From the NCBI GenBank assembly GCA_905178155.1, contig CAJINV010000009.1, positions 248,001 through 312,000 of the forward strand: DNA of 64,000 nt, given 5' to 3'. Positions 49,202 to 62,143 of this stretch are shown here, in pieces (within the stretch, counting starts at the first letter, position 1; each line of letters starts with the position of its first letter). The notes beneath the pieces are model-generated. The model did no database searches. It saw only the letters and a program-made list of their open reading frames with translations, and was not told where the DNA came from. The position numbers and the translations under genes are program-made. This DNA is from Amoebophrya sp. A120 (Eukaryota; Sar; Dinophyceae; Syndiniales; Amoebophryaceae).

Positions 49202-52200
49202 TGGAAATCGCGAGTGTGGTTGTGTCAAAGACACCGATCGCTGTTTCTGTATGATATTGACGCATCTATAACTTGAACGCAAAATGAGAAGTACGGCCTC
49301 GTACATGCACTACGTTTCGCTTTTGGCGGTACCCACAGATACTGGAAAGCCACTGCAGCTGTTACTGTGCTAGTGCGCTTTTCAGCGAGACAATGCAGCA
49401 ACCATGGCTGTCAGGACGAGGATGGAGAAGCGTCTTTTCTCCCCCTGTTCGAACTGCAGACCTACATTAGATGCATTTTTATAGTCAGTGATCCTGGTGA
49501 GAGCGAGAGAACGAGAAGCAACTACTGGCCATTGCTTTCAGAAACGGTGTGTTGGTCTTGGGAGCAACTGCTACAGCTAGATATGAAAAGCTGAGCCGAG
49601 GTATTTCCCAATGTTGAGTGGCATTCCAAACAAGAGAGAAAAACGAGTCCCTTGGCACAAGTGCCCGTGCGACCAGCACAATGACAAATGTGCCTTGGAT
49701 GATAACACCCACCAAGCAAAGTTGGCGCCGTGACATTAGATGGAGAAATGTGGCGCCATCAGGCTTGTATATGTCGGAAATGAGCGGGCGACGGAGCGAC
49801 GACGCAGCGGTCGAACGGCATCACGACAGTAACCGGTGGCGGCACGGTGGGCCTCTCACGTGCTACGGGGCAGATAGGCGTCTACGGCTTCAGTGGTTTT
49901 GCCGGAATTTGTCCGACACTTCGCCCGGGCGCCACGCTAGGCCTCCGACGTTGCCTAGCCCGCCCTGTTCGGTGTGCGCAGCAGGCCATGTGACGCCCCC
50001 GCACGAATGCCGGAGGAGTTGCAACGAACCCGCTTGCCCAGAGGCAGAGCCCCCGCAGCAACAAAGCGGAGCGCCGGGGCCGGCCCTAAGGGTAAGATAG
50101 GCCGCGACTGGTCAGAGGGGTTCGGTGAAAGAAGGCGACCAGCGGGCGCGGACGGCCGAGATCAGTGCCGAAAATTGGGGAAACAAAAAGCCGCGCGGCT
50201 GCGCTCCAAAACAACTTCAGCTACGTCATAAGGGAACGAGGCCAGCCAATCCATTGGCGCGCCCGCCGGCGAAAAGGATCGCGCGACCAACGAGCGACGT
50301 GGGCCCCGAGGGCCACTCGGCCGCCCCCGTGCGACCGGCGTGGCGTGGCCATTTTGTGTTGCGCCCGGCCGCCCGAAGCAGATCGCTGCCGGGCTTTGGA
50401 GCTGCCGCCCGGCGGCCCGTGGGCTCGCTTGGGCCCGCACCCCCCGTCCATTTGGGATTTCGCTCGCTGTCCGCGCGCCCCATCCGGCCTGTGTGTTCGT
50501 GTCCACAGCTGCGGCATGGCGCGCTCTTGGTGTGGCCTAGGTAGCATTCCGTCGTGGATGGGTGTAGCCGTTCCGGCAGGCCCTCTGCAGCGCCTCTCAG
50601 TGCTTTTTATTTGCGTGCGTGATATGCTAAAGGTAAAGTCCCAAATTCTCATACAGTATGACGAGAAATCAAATTCGATTTCGTGTTCTCATGCATGTCA
50701 CTAGACTAGAGCGAATTTTCCTTCTCTGTTCTTGTTTCTGACGCAATGCTCTACTGCATTGCGTCGAGGGATAACATAACGCGAGGTCGAGGGTGGTTGT
50801 ACACATAAAGAAAAAAGCCGTAGTGCGAAGGCGAGCGCGATCATGTCTTGGTAGACAAAGAGAGGTTTGGGTATCTCCGAGAAAAGAGTTTAGATAGAGT
50901 GCCGTTTCTCATCATCTTTTCCACAGAAGAAAGAAATGCGAGCGTTAGCCTTTCCGAAGCACCATGCCCCTTGCTGGGATGATGCACTAAACTCAAACCT
51001 CCAGCCGAGTACATGGCGTGCAATGTCGTACTGACGACATTGCTGGCGCAGTCGACAGGACGCGTTGGAACGGCACCAAGCGCGAACGCTGGGGAGTGGC
51101 GGAGAGCCGGCAGTGCGTTTGGTGTTGTCGCCTTTCATGAACAACGCGGCAAGCCTGCGGTTGTAGCACGGTGGAAACATTCTCGCTCGGGGGGGATCAT
51201 GGAAGCAGTCACGGGAGTCAGCTTCTTCGCTGCTAGTGCCGCCATCACAGAAAGCCGCTCGGCGTCGGCCTCGCCTCAAGTCAAGGCGCAGCAGCTTAGA
51301 TTGCGCGGGATCTGTACCGCGCGGCCGGTGTCGCATATGGGGAACCCGCGCCATCAAGCAACGCGCGCCCCTTCGTCCGGCCCCCCCCTGACCAAACCCC
51401 TCCAAGTGGCCGAGTTCCGGCCCCTTGGACTGTGCTGCGGCGCGGTGCTCCCGGCGGCTGCCCAAAGATGGCGGGGGCGTGGCCCGGTGGCCTTCGAAGC
51501 CCCCCCGCCCCATCTCGCGCGCCTCCGCGATGGGCCAGTGCGCCCCCCGGCCTACCTTCGTACCCGCCCGGCGGCGCCCGTCTTGAAATTGGAGAAAGTG
51601 ACGGACGCCGGGGAGGCCCGGCGCCCCGCCTGGGCTCAAAGCGCGTTCGGTGCGTGTGGAAACACGCGAAGGCGTGGACATGGTGTTGCTCTGCAGCCTG
51701 TTGCAAGGCGGTGCCCGGCTCTTGATTTGTTTCCTCCATGTCCCGGCGTACAATCCGCAAGCCGTACTTCTTCGACCACACAAGCGTGGCTCGTGGTCTC
51801 GTCTCGTCTTATGTCCGTGTAGGCTTCATCTGTTCGCCTTCGTTGTCTGTGCCCAGGTTGTGTGGTGGAGCAATGAATCATGACCCTGCACCGGTGGCGA
51901 GAGCGAGAAGTCAGTGCTCGCACTTGCCTCAGAACGTCATATCGACACCCCGCGGTGAAAAGTCGAAGAGAAGCGAGGCGTCAATATGCGCACTGTGGAG
52001 AACAACAAGATGACCACGAAGTGAAATGAAATTGGCAAGTGAGGGATACCCTTGTCAATGTGGAGCGAGGGAAAGCGTGAGTGCAGAAGTTGGTATAGAA
52101 ACTAGAATTTGAACTAGTTGTACATCGTGCGCTGTGGTTGCTCTTGTTACGAGATCGCTGAAGAAGGAGCACAGAAACGGTGCCTGAAGAAAGCCGCCAG

Positions 52201-52258
52201 CGGAGAAATTCTTGTGAAGGAGACATTGTGACTACGCTCACGTTCTTGGTTTTTCACC
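49202..52258. other. 3-kb gene-free spacer containing a GC-rich island
   Basis: 49202-49600 is ordinary AT-rich spacer. From about 49640 to 50560 and again 51010 to 51760 the sequence is strongly GC-rich, with runs of C and G. Long frames stay open on both strands (for example 51013-51822 + and 50890-51783 -), as expected from composition alone. Neither strand gives a recognisable protein, and I see no rRNA or tRNA signature. It may be a decayed or foreign insertion. Confidence 0.45.
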
Positions 52259-55056
52259 ATGGGGAACACCCCGCCCGAGTCGCCTCGTGGCGAGGTAACG
52301 GGGACGATTCCGGGATCCGGCGTGAATATTTACGACCAGAATTTCTACGCCGCCGCCGAACAGCAGCAGCTCCAAGCCCAACAGCAGCAGGCGCCAGAGC
52401 AGCTCAGTTACGTCATCGGTGGCAGCCCCGGCGCAGGCGGTGGCTATGGATCTCCGTACGGAAACGTCAACCCGAATCTTCCTCAAGCTGGTTTTCCGCG
52501 CGAGCGCCACATCGACTCGCTTCCTGTGTCCGCAAGTCCCTACCCGATCCCTGGATATGATCCGAGCCGAGATTCACGCTACACCACACCAGTTTTACAG
52601 CACCAAAACACGACCAGAAGTACTACAGGTGGACTGACCATGGCGGCGCAGCATGATCAATATGTGCTGCAACAGCAGCAGAGCCAGCAGAACCTTGGAA
52701 ATCTGCAGTACAACACGCCTGTCCCATACGACTACAGCACGCCATTGCCGCCAAACCACGCACTTCCGCAGCAGGGAGGGAACAGTGTGAACCTCAACCA
52801 GTACCCCCAGGACTACTACATGACACCAGGAAGCGTGATGTCTCACCAGTCGGGGTCGACATTTGCAAACATGCCGGCGACGTCCAGTTCCTCTTATCGA
52901 ATGAACAACGGCAGCACATCTGGTACAGGCAATTCCGATTATTACAACATCAACGGCAGTGTGGTCCACGAACAAACAGTGTCGCACCAAGCAAGTTCAT
53001 ACAGCGCCGCCGCCGGTGGGCCAGGTCCAGCCGACACTCCAAATGATTATCCCGGGTCCATTAGCCGGAACCTCGGTTCCGGCGGCGCGGCGGATCCGAA
53101 CGCGAAGTTTGTGTCCAGAATCTTTTCCAACGATTTGGTCTTTACGCCAAAGAAACAGCCATCGGGTACCGCCCCTGGACGAATATCAACTCCCGCAACG
53201 TCGTCGAGCTTAATCTTCGGTGCGACGGCGGGTAGCAATGTCATACACGAGAACTATGGGAGCGCGGCCGTTGTTTCAACCCCAGGGGGTAGTGCTTCTG
53301 GCGGCCCTGGTGCTCCACCGCCCATTCAAACGGGCGGGTCGATTTTGTTCGGCAGCGCGACAGGCACACCAGCAGCTCCTGGTTCGGCGCAAAAACGCCA
53401 TCAATTGGGCTTCGATTATAACGCAACCTCTGATAGCGATTACAACAGCACACTCACACCTGCGGGAAATTCGTCTATTCTTTTCCCGTCGAACAATACG
53501 TCAAACGAACAGCTTGATCGGCTAGGAAGCGCTGGTCAACAAGCTGCAACAGCCGCGGGGATGAATCCGCACCAGGGTGCGACAGCGCTGCTCCACAAGT
53601 TTCCAGCCGGCAATAGAACATCGGCCACAGCAGGTGATGGCGTAGAGCCTCCACTGTCGCAAGAGGACGAGGAGATGTACCGTGTGCAGTTTTTCCGGCA
53701 CAGGAGTAAGGTAAGAGAGATGGAGCAGAAGGTTTTACTCTTGAGACAAAAAGTTGCGGAAATCGAGCAGGCTGCCGCTCTGGAAAAGGACTACGCGGCA
53801 GAGCGAGCAGAAGTGGCGGACACAAACTTGAAACTGATTCAGGAGTACAGTGCTTTTTGCTTGTTTCACATCCTTGTCTGCTTAATCTATCATGCAATTT
53901 CTCCCTGTTCTTGACATACACATCAATTGACAAGGAGCCAGAACGCAACATGTAAAATTGCAAGTTTCAGCTTCTGTTGACACATAAGGTACGACGAGAA
54001 AATACGTGTTCTAAACGAGCAAACGCACACCGCCACGATGGACCTGATCGAGGAGAAACGAAAAAGGATAGACCAGAAACAGCACCTCTTGCAGCAGTTG
54101 TCAGCCAGCCAAAGCCAGGCAGCAATGGAGGAGGAGGCTGAGGTAGCATGTTCCTGTTGTGTTGCTGAAATTTTCAATATCATTGCGGAAAACGCATGAG
54201 CCCTTGATTTGTACTATCGAAAAAATTGTGCTGCACCTCCCACACCTACCGACAGAATGCCATCCCCGAGGAGAACCGCGAGTCGATCAAGCAGGCCGAG
54301 GAAGAGATCGACCGGCTGCGGAGGCAGCACGCGTCCCAAGAGGCTGAGTTTGAGGAGCTGAAAGACACGGCGGAGCAGGAGATAGGCGCGTTGCTCGACG
54401 AGTATCAAAAGCTCGCCCCCGAGGATGAGGAAGACGTCGGACCCGAGGCAAGCGATACCGCCGGCACTGCGCAAGAGCTGCCACCAGGAATGAACGAAGC
54501 TAGCGAGGATCGCGCGTCGCGTTCAGTGAAAGACGTCGACCAGCAGTTGCTCGACCCCTACAGTGGTGTGGTTCCTCCGCAGGATAGTAATTCTGCCGGG
54601 TCTAAAGACCACCACTTTTCCAGCGCGGAAGCGGTCCGGAGCCCGTCGGGTGCGCCGATCCCCTCTGCGTCGTTTTTGCCAGCGGTCGTCGGAACAGGCT
54701 CTGTATTACTGCAGCAGCAAGCAGTACCCGGGCAGCACTATCAACCCGTAGAAGCGCAGCAGGGTCCGGCGGTGGAGCAGGTGATACTCGCGTCCCCAGA
54801 GGTCTTCCTGCACCACCAGAATGCGTCGAGCTATGGGAACACTAGTAACGCAGGAGGGAACAATTCCAATTCTGGTTTTTTGCCTGGGTCCTCCTCCTCG
54901 CCGGACCAGCACATCATACTCTCCAGTCCGCCTGATGTCAATGCGACCCAGCAGCAGTACCGTGTGGTTGACGGAACGGCTGGCACGACCGAGCCTGCGG
55001 CTCGAGTGTCGACCGAATTTCGTACCGCAAGTCGCATTCAGCTGCCGATATCGTGA
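52259..55056 (+). CDS. Gln/Ser/Gly-rich protein with a central coiled coil
   Basis: Exons 52259-53844, 53989-54142 and 54256-55056 (GT-AG introns, phases matching) encode 846 residues. The N-terminal ~470 residues are disordered, rich in Gln, Asn, Ser, Gly, Tyr and Pro (AEQQQLQAQQQQAPEQ; prion-like composition). Residues ~475-660 form a long coiled coil: FRHRSKVREMEQKVLLLRQK, KLIQEYDEKIRVLNEQ across junction 1, RKRIDQKQHLLQQLSASQSQ, and NAIPEENRESIKQAEEEIDR across junction 2. The C-terminal ~190 residues are again Gln/Ser/Pro-rich. The protein starts MGN, but the residues that follow do not fit the N-myristoylation consensus well. A scaffold or RNP-granule type protein is possible. Function unknown. 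Confidence 0.78.
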
Positions 55057-56091
55057 GGAACAGGAGAACTTTTTCAAGCTTCGTGAATTCGGTCTTTTCG
55101 TTTGGAAAGCGAAGGCTGAATTATATACCACAGGGCTTGCACGAAATACAGCATTTTTGCATTTTTTTCTGGCCGCTAGGGCAAGGGAGCAACTTTCCTT
55201 TGCAGTAGTCACTGTGCGGATGAGTACTTTGATGGATTCTCAGGAATACATAGACAGCGGCGGTGTGACAGAAGAGCGTGCGCCATTCGAAGCCTGCTGA
55301 TTTTGATCGTTTTCAGGTGTTCTTTCCTCACCCCTCGAGAAAGCGCAAATTTGTGCTCGGTTGATTTACGAAGAGAAAGCGCAGACCTTTCGGTTGATTC
55401 TTAGTGCCAGTGCTAAAAAACTGAAAGTTTGTATGATGAATTAAAACGTAAATGATTTTTTTTTTTCATTTGATTTTCCATTCACGTGCAGCTACCAGCG
55501 GTCGTTTTGATACATAGCTATGTATCGGTTCGTATTTCATCTTCGTTCTTCTTTTTTCGTCAAGATTGGTGTTTCGTTTTTTTTTCTTTGAGCAAACTAA
55601 CATGAATCGTCTGCGTGCTCTGATCTCCCTCATTCGGTTTCGTGCACCATTTTCTTTCTTCAAGGTCGTCGTGCATCTCTGTTGTCGTCCTCGTTTTTTT
55701 CGTATATTTCATCGTTGTTTGTTCACAATCTTATGCTGGTCTGCTTTTTTTCTGCTGGCGATCGTTTCTAATAATTTCGAACGCAACTACTACGCACACA
55801 GACGGACCCAACGCAACCCACATCGCAACTTCCCCCATAGTTCGTTGTAGCCCATTGCATTTTCCACTTCCCTCATTCACTTCTACATTTTCCACGACCA
55901 CGACACTTGTGTTGTACCCGATAAATAAACACTTCGGTTTCCGCGAGGACATTCCAAATAGGCACACAAAACTAGCACGAGTACGACGAGCCAGTACTTG
56001 AAAAGTAACCTACTTTTCTCGTCATATCTGAGCCCTTGTAGGTTGTGCCACGCCCGCCGACTTACGGGGGTAGAAGACACGACCCCAGAAG
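55057..56091. other. Spacer, nothing recognised
   Basis: About 1 kb, T-rich around 55440-55760, with short frames only. Confidence 0.5.
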
Positions 56092-59000
56092 ATGGAAGTC
56101 GTCAAGAAGACCCTGGAGTCCGCACAGCGGTTCCTATCCGGGTCATCGAGATCTGCGTCGGCAGAGGCGGACGGCGAAAGGGACATCAGGGCTGCGCCAG
56201 ATCTTGCTGCGGTGACGTTCACAAATGAGCTGATACAGTTGGCAGCTGCAGGAGGGCCGCCGGCCTCGATTGCTGCACCTACCGCGATATCTTTCGGTCG
56301 TAAAACAGCAGCATCTTCTTCCTCCTCTTCCGCAAACAGAGGTCGTTCACCGACGGTTAGGAACCTTTCTTCATTGGACGAGGAGGGTTTTATCTGCACG
56401 CCAGTGGAGAAGGAGCCGAGTCGCTTTTCCGCGACCTCCGGCATTCTGCAGATCAGTGGCCAAGACGAGAGCTCCTGTGGCGCAGCGGACCGCGCAACGT
56501 TGGATTTGTGGTACCAGGACATCATTGACGTCACCCCAAGTTCCTCTGCGTATGACGACTACGACGACGATTCTTTTGGAAAAGAAAAATCGTCCCCTTC
56601 CAAGCCGGGCAGCCCGTTTAGGTACTACAACGAAGAGGAGAACACAGACGGAAATTTTTCCCCGACCAACCGTCTGTCTGCGTTCGGCTCCGGGACGACA
56701 GGCGCGAACGCTGGCAGGGTCGTGTCTCTCCGGTCCTCTGGCCGCACCAGCACGAGCGCGCAGCAGTTCGGCAGTGGGGCGAGCAATTTGCTGAACCAGC
56801 ACAGCAGACTCTCGACGAACGTCTTGGGCGGATCGGGCAGCTCCGTGAAAATTAACACGACCCACCGTCCGAGCACCACGAACTCGGCGCTCCGCAACGC
56901 CGACGCGGCGAACGCGAACAATTTGCTGCACAGCAAATCCAATCCGAACTCCCCCACGATTTCCTCGACGAAGCGCACGAACAAGATGTTCGACCCGTTT
57001 GAGGACTTGACGACCTACAATCTCGACAAAAACAAGGGAACGCCGGTGTCGAACCGCAGCACGTTGACGCCGGGGAGCAACCGGACCGGGAGGACGAGCA
57101 GCGGAAACTTTTCAACGACAACGTCCTTATTCCACACCACCTCGACCGCGTCCTCGCGTCATCTCGAGCGCGTGAGTCTCGGCGACTCGTCAAACTCGCC
57201 GTCGCCGACCGCGTCCCCGGTCGGCAGGACCAAAATCTCTTCCTCGCTCTCGACCGCGAACAAGCTGAACGCAAGCCTGAACAGCACGTCGGCCAGTGGT
57301 ACCGGCTCGAGTGCGTCGAGCAGCTCGGGCAGGGATGAGGTGGTGCGACGAAGTAACAAAACAAGGCTTAGCTACGAGGAAATGCAACAGCAAATGGAAG
57401 AAGGGTGTGCGCTATCAAGGTAAAGTTCTTTCGTAGACAGTTTTAAAAGTAGTTGAACATGATGTTGAGATGTAGGTTCGGTTGTCAAAGAAGTGGAGTT
57501 GCATCTTGATTCCATTTCTACTTAACGTTTACGAATAAATCTAGGTGTCACGGTTGCGTGAGCGAATCAATCTCAAACCAATTTGCTCAATCAGGTTCTA
57601 CGCCGCGGAAATCACGGATCGGCCGGACGAAGCCCCCCACGAGCCACTGGTCGAGTACTACAACGAAAACTTGGAGGTCGTTCCTAAGGCCATTTACGAC
57701 AAGCAAACGGGCCAGAAATTTCAGCAACCGCCGTATAAAATCAAGATTCTGACCGTGGAAATTGTCCCCTCGTCGATCTTGGAGGGGAACTGCACCCCGT
57801 CGCCGAAAGTGAACGGAAGGACGAAGTCAACGTCGCCAACCCGGACGAAGACGGCGTTTCAGGGCGTGATTGAGTCGGAGTTTGGGGCGGAAAAAGTCAA
57901 GAAATTCTTCTTGAAGCTGAAGCCTTCCAAATACGCCGGCAACGGGCCGCAGTCCTTTCACACCAACAACGACAGCTCCATGGCGGTGTGGTGGCACAAG
58001 AAGTTGACCGGGAACGTGCCAAAGGTCCGGGACGACCTCGTGTGCCCGGAAATACCGATCTTAGGCTCGAACCCGCTCGGCACGCTCGCGCACCTGGGCC
58101 AGCCGGGGAACACGCAAATCAATTTGTCCCAGCTGCAGAACACCAATCCGCTCGGGATTCCGCGCGCGAAGCTTTCCGCTCTCGCAAAGCACGAGGCCGT
58201 CGTCCCGGTTGGTGCGCCTAACAAATCCCCGCACATCGGCATCGCCACACTTTTCCGCGGGATGATTGTGCCAAATGCGCTGGAAACGTACCAGCAGCCC
58301 GGGACGTTCGGGAACAGCAAAGACCCCCGCAGCATCTCGGAGCAGGCCAACATGACGTCACCGCTGCACGGAATTCCGAAGATCAAGGTGCCGGTCTGCT
58401 GCAAAAGGAAGCTCTGCAGCGATAAGGAGTTCCACCTGAGGCAAATGATGATCAACTTGCAATCGGTACTGCAACTGATCTACGACTTCACCGGATACGC
58501 CTTCGATTTCATGATCGACAACACGCTGGCTTTCTGCGCCTGCTCCACGACGCGGGAGAAGGAGGAAGGCGTGAGCTACCCGATGATCATGATCAATCTG
58601 CAGCGGATTCCAAACAAATTTGCAGTGCTGGCGCACATCGTCGGACACGAATACGGCCACATCATGCGCGGACACTTACGTATTGATAATTTTTCGCATC
58701 ATAATATTGACGCACCTGTCTCTTCTTGAACAAGCCACAGAGACGTCATATCAAGATGGCAAAGGGAAATTACCTTCTGATGTTTCTCCTCACACTGTAG
58801 TGCCTAGTACTTCTCACATAAATTTGTGTGATCTCTGAATTGAAAATCCAAATCGCAAAAAAAAAAAACAGAACAACAATGCCGGTGTCAATTCGGGCCG
58901 TCCTCCTGGCAGCACAAGATGTTGGAATACGAGGCGGACCAGTTTTCCGCGCTCTTCATCGCCACGATGAACATCGACCCGCGGGAGATTTACCATCATC

Positions 59001-59197
59001 TGGCCAACGACGAGGTCCGGCTTCAACAGTTAAAGCACTTCGTGAACACCTTTTCGACCTACGGCGACAGGAACGAAGGGGCAAATAGCATGCAGTACGG
59101 GTCAAGCACGAGCGGCGGAAGCTCCGGCGCCCCGTCCTCCGCGGACAGCTCCAGTAGCGCCACGGGAATGCAGAGGCTCTACAAAATGTTTACGTAG
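56092..59197 (+). CDS. M48-like HExxH zinc metallopeptidase with disordered N-terminus
   Basis: Exons 56092-57419, 57595-58678 and 58913-59197 give 898 residues. Intron 1 is GT-AG and phase-exact. Intron 2 has a 1-nt ambiguity and can only be read as CG-AG or GT-GC. The C-terminal part has the zinc site H794-E-Y-G-H798 in IVGHEYGHIMRGH, followed across the splice by HKMLEYEADQFSALF, which supplies the ExxAD glutamate of M48 peptidases (E809 or E811). An upstream helix (QLIYDFTGYAFDFMIDNTLA) and YPMIMINLQRIP resemble the edge strand before the HExxH helix. Before this lie a Cys-containing linker (KVPVCCKRKLCS) and ~440 Ser/Thr/Asn-rich disordered residues. No transmembrane helix like those of Oma1 or Ste24 is visible, so it is likely soluble. 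Substrate unknown. Confidence 0.78.
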
Positions 59198-60101
59198 AAG
59201 CGCTTCTGGAAGAACGGCTATAATCTGAGTGCTAGCATACAAAAATCACGTAGACCATCATGAAGAGTCACATGCCGCAAATAAGTATAAGCTAAGGGAT
59301 CGGCATCGCATAGTCATAGACCATTGCATAGTATCAGGGCTGTAAAATATTTTGTTACGCGTTCCGTTTTTTCGATTGTGCTTGCACACAATTAACCACA
59401 TTTTGCAATTGAGACAAATATTAACAAGACACTTCCAAAATCAAATTTACGCGTTTCTGACAAGGTAAAAGTTTCAACAACTCGCTTGCACCACCCCTTT
59501 AGACATATCATCCCCACTAGCAGTACCCCATTTCATCTCATAGGTTCTTACCCAGAAGCATCATTTTTTCGTTGCTGGCACCCTTCCGCCCGGAAGGAAG
59601 CGTGTTAGCGCGCGAACCCTCTCACTTCCACACACATTTTTTTACATATTAGGCGCATATTCATCACGTTACATACTCACCGTTTCGTTTCACCTTAGCG
59701 GGGCTTATGTTTCATCCATATTAAAGACGCATGAAAATCTACATACTCATCTGGACCACGCACGACAGCACAAACGATGGAGTGCTATCGCATGACACGA
59801 CGACGGTTTTGGGTATATTTTTCAAACGTAGAGACGAGGATATCATAAATGCATTTGCGAGTGGCAGCTCGCCTCGCGGAAGAGTATCCGTCCACTTCTG
59901 CGGTTCGTTGGTTTTTCGATACTTGTTCCCACTCAATCTTCTCCTGACTTACTCCGTTCTCTTTCCTTCCGGGATTTCGTGGACACTCTGAGTACTGCTG
60001 GATCAACATGATACATGGATCTACCACTTTTTCGTATCGAATAAAGAATGTAGACAAGAACCACGATCCTCACGAGTAGAACGAGATCAATTAAAGCGAC
60101 A
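59198..60101. other. Spacer, nothing recognised
   Basis: About 900 bp, AT-rich, without a supportable gene. Confidence 0.5.
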
Positions 60102-61073
60102 ATGGTACTTACAGACACTTGTCTTACAAGAAGCTCGTCGTCATCGTCCACGACTTCTACGGTGCGTGCCGGTTGCCTGGACGGAAACTGCACTGTCTTG
60201 ACGGCATGTTGTAACTCGTCGCCGAGATTGGCTAGTCGTAGCGCGGAAAAGAGAAGAAGAAATCGCAGGCCCGCAAGTATCAAGCTCACGACTCTGTCTC
60301 TGGTCTCGTCAACATCTGCGGCTTTGGTTTTGTTCCATCTAAACAGCTACCCAAGTGGAATCAACACCGCCCTTGCCGCCAGCTGCGAGGAAGGGAACCG
60401 GCTTTCGTCCATCGAGGCCATCAACCTGCAGTGTGACGGCGAGACGCAGATTCCCTGGCCGGAGGGCTTCGGGAACCTTTTGTCTTTGCCCTTCGGGCTC
60501 GACATCGAACAGGCGAAAGAATTCGGAAAGGGGCTGTTCAAGCGGAATTTCATGGAGGTATTCGAACTTAGTGGCGTCACCGGCGACGGGCAGTATCGCT
60601 TCATGCCGAACGTCCGGTGCAAGGGCGAACTGAAGGGGATACACCCCATCGGAAGCAAGGGCGAAGCATGGACCATGGCCATATGGAACGATGCGCAGGT
60701 ACTGCAAGGGTGACTCTCGTCTGATATAAAAATCTAGTATCACCGTCGTGAGCTGGAAGCAAATGCTAAATGCTGGTTGTCCTTGACGGCTCCGCATCCG
60801 CGCCCATAAACAAGCAAGGCTATGCATGCAAGGAAGGACATTATCAGCTTTGGCATTGTTATACCCACTCTCAAACACACACATTAACAGGATTGGTGCT
60901 CGACGAAAGACAATAACTGCACGGGCATCATGCAGTTTGTTGGAAACAGCACGGAAAACTGTCATCACTGGTGCGGGACACCGCAGTTCTGCACAAATAT
61001 AGAGCTAGAAGATGATGAGGAGTTGACTATCCCAAGCAACGACTGGAACTTGTGGTACAAAACTAGACCGTAG
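60102..61073 (+). CDS. Small Cys-containing membrane-anchored or secreted protein
   Basis: Exon 1 60102-60698 and exon 2 60891-61073, joined by a GT-AG intron (GTACTG...ATTAACAG) in phase 0, give 259 residues. The N-terminal ~60 residues are Ser/Arg-rich. A hydrophobic segment follows at about 66-85 (LTTLSLVSSTSAALVLFHLN), fitting a signal anchor or targeting sequence, with ALAASCEEG just after it. The remaining domain has eight or more Cys, with six in exon 2 (DWCSTKDNNCTG, ENCHHWCGTPQFC), and potential N-glycosylation sites NCT and NST, suggesting an extracytoplasmic, disulfide-bonded fold. It ends NDWNLWYKTRP. I do not recognise the family. Confidence 0.7.
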
Positions 61074-62106
61074 AAAGTGAAAGTTGGCACCACGAAAGCT
61101 AGGCGCTGATATTTTGGATAATTCAGATGGGTATCGATAGCTGTTGCTGTAGCACGCGGATAGAAACTCCAACAGATTTTTTTGTCGTGCGCGATTGGAT
61201 CGTCTGACTTTGAGTAGAAAAGTAAAGGTTCTCAATTTGTCACGCAGTGCGGAAAACTGTACATTCCTCAAGAACAGCAAGCCAAAACCTGACCCACTGC
61301 TGAAAGTAAACAAGCTCTGTGAGGACCGGAGTCGGACGAGCCGCAGCAGCTCCCTCACATATTGCATGTATAGGAGCAGCTTTTGCTTTACGCACCGTGC
61401 ACTTCTGCGAAAGAACATGTATGTTGCCGACGTATAATTTACTTTCGTGAAGAAGCCACGCGTGGAGCTGTTGTGAGCGATGGAGGGCCGACTGAAAAGA
61501 GCGCTTCGAAGTGCGACAACCAGAGGGATGCAGGGTGTCGGTTCCGCACAACCAGAGCCAGGAAGCAACACGAGTGAAGTCTTCAGCATGGACGTTGCGC
61601 CCATCTTGCCCCTCACTTGCATTTTTCGATGTGTAGACCGTAAATCCTTGTAGCTGAAAACTGCGCTCAACAAGATGTCGGCGCTGTAAGAAATCCCGCT
61701 AGCGGCCAGCGCGGAAGCAGCGTGCGCCGCGCTGTGGTGGACCAGGTGGAATGCAACGCGGAGCGCCAGCGCCTGGCTTGAGAGTATATGAAGTGGCCAG
61801 CTTTCGAGACTGGGCCACCTGGGACAAGGTAGTGCAAGGCATGAATCCCGGAACGCTAGGCGTGAAGTGAATAGCGCAAAACGAACAGGAGCAGTAGAAG
61901 GCAAGGCCCGCCTCTTTCATGGCTCTTCACATTGGCGACACGGTTTTGAGCGAGGCCGTTGAGCTTATCATGCGCGCGAGCATGCAAGACCAAAGCCAAA
62001 CGTAGTCCAGCCTAGCACTATGGAAAAAATATATGTCAGCGTAGACCTGTTTTGCAACAGATGATTATAGTGCACGCACATCCACGATACGTCGATCGAT
62101 TTCAGA
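61074..62106. other. Spacer, nothing recognised
   Basis: About 1 kb. The part from 61690 to 61920 is more GC-rich, but frames there are short on both strands. Confidence 0.5.
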
Positions 62107-62143
62107 GCCGTAGCCATTTTGGCTCAAGCCAATTTGGCTCAAG
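62107..62143 (+). other. Dinoflagellate spliced-leader sequence plus truncated relict copy
   Basis: 62107-62128 matches all 22 positions of the dinoflagellate spliced leader (D then CCGTAGCCATTTTGGCTCAA and G). It is followed without a gap by CCAATTTGGCTCAAG (62129-62143), the last 15 nt of the leader with one substitution. There is no GT donor after the leader, so it is not an SL RNA gene. A full leader followed by a copy starting just after its internal TAG is the pattern left when an mRNA carrying a relict leader is trans-spliced again, reverse-transcribed and reinserted. Confidence 0.85.

Noticed and set aside
50890-51783. 297-codon minus-strand frame
   Set aside because: It overlaps an equally long + strand frame in a GC-rich tract. 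Composition (Arg/Gly/Pro) reflects base content, and no motif is present.
62107-62143. SL RNA gene
   Set aside because: A functional leader gene would have a GT donor directly after the leader and an intron with an Sm site; here a second truncated leader follows.
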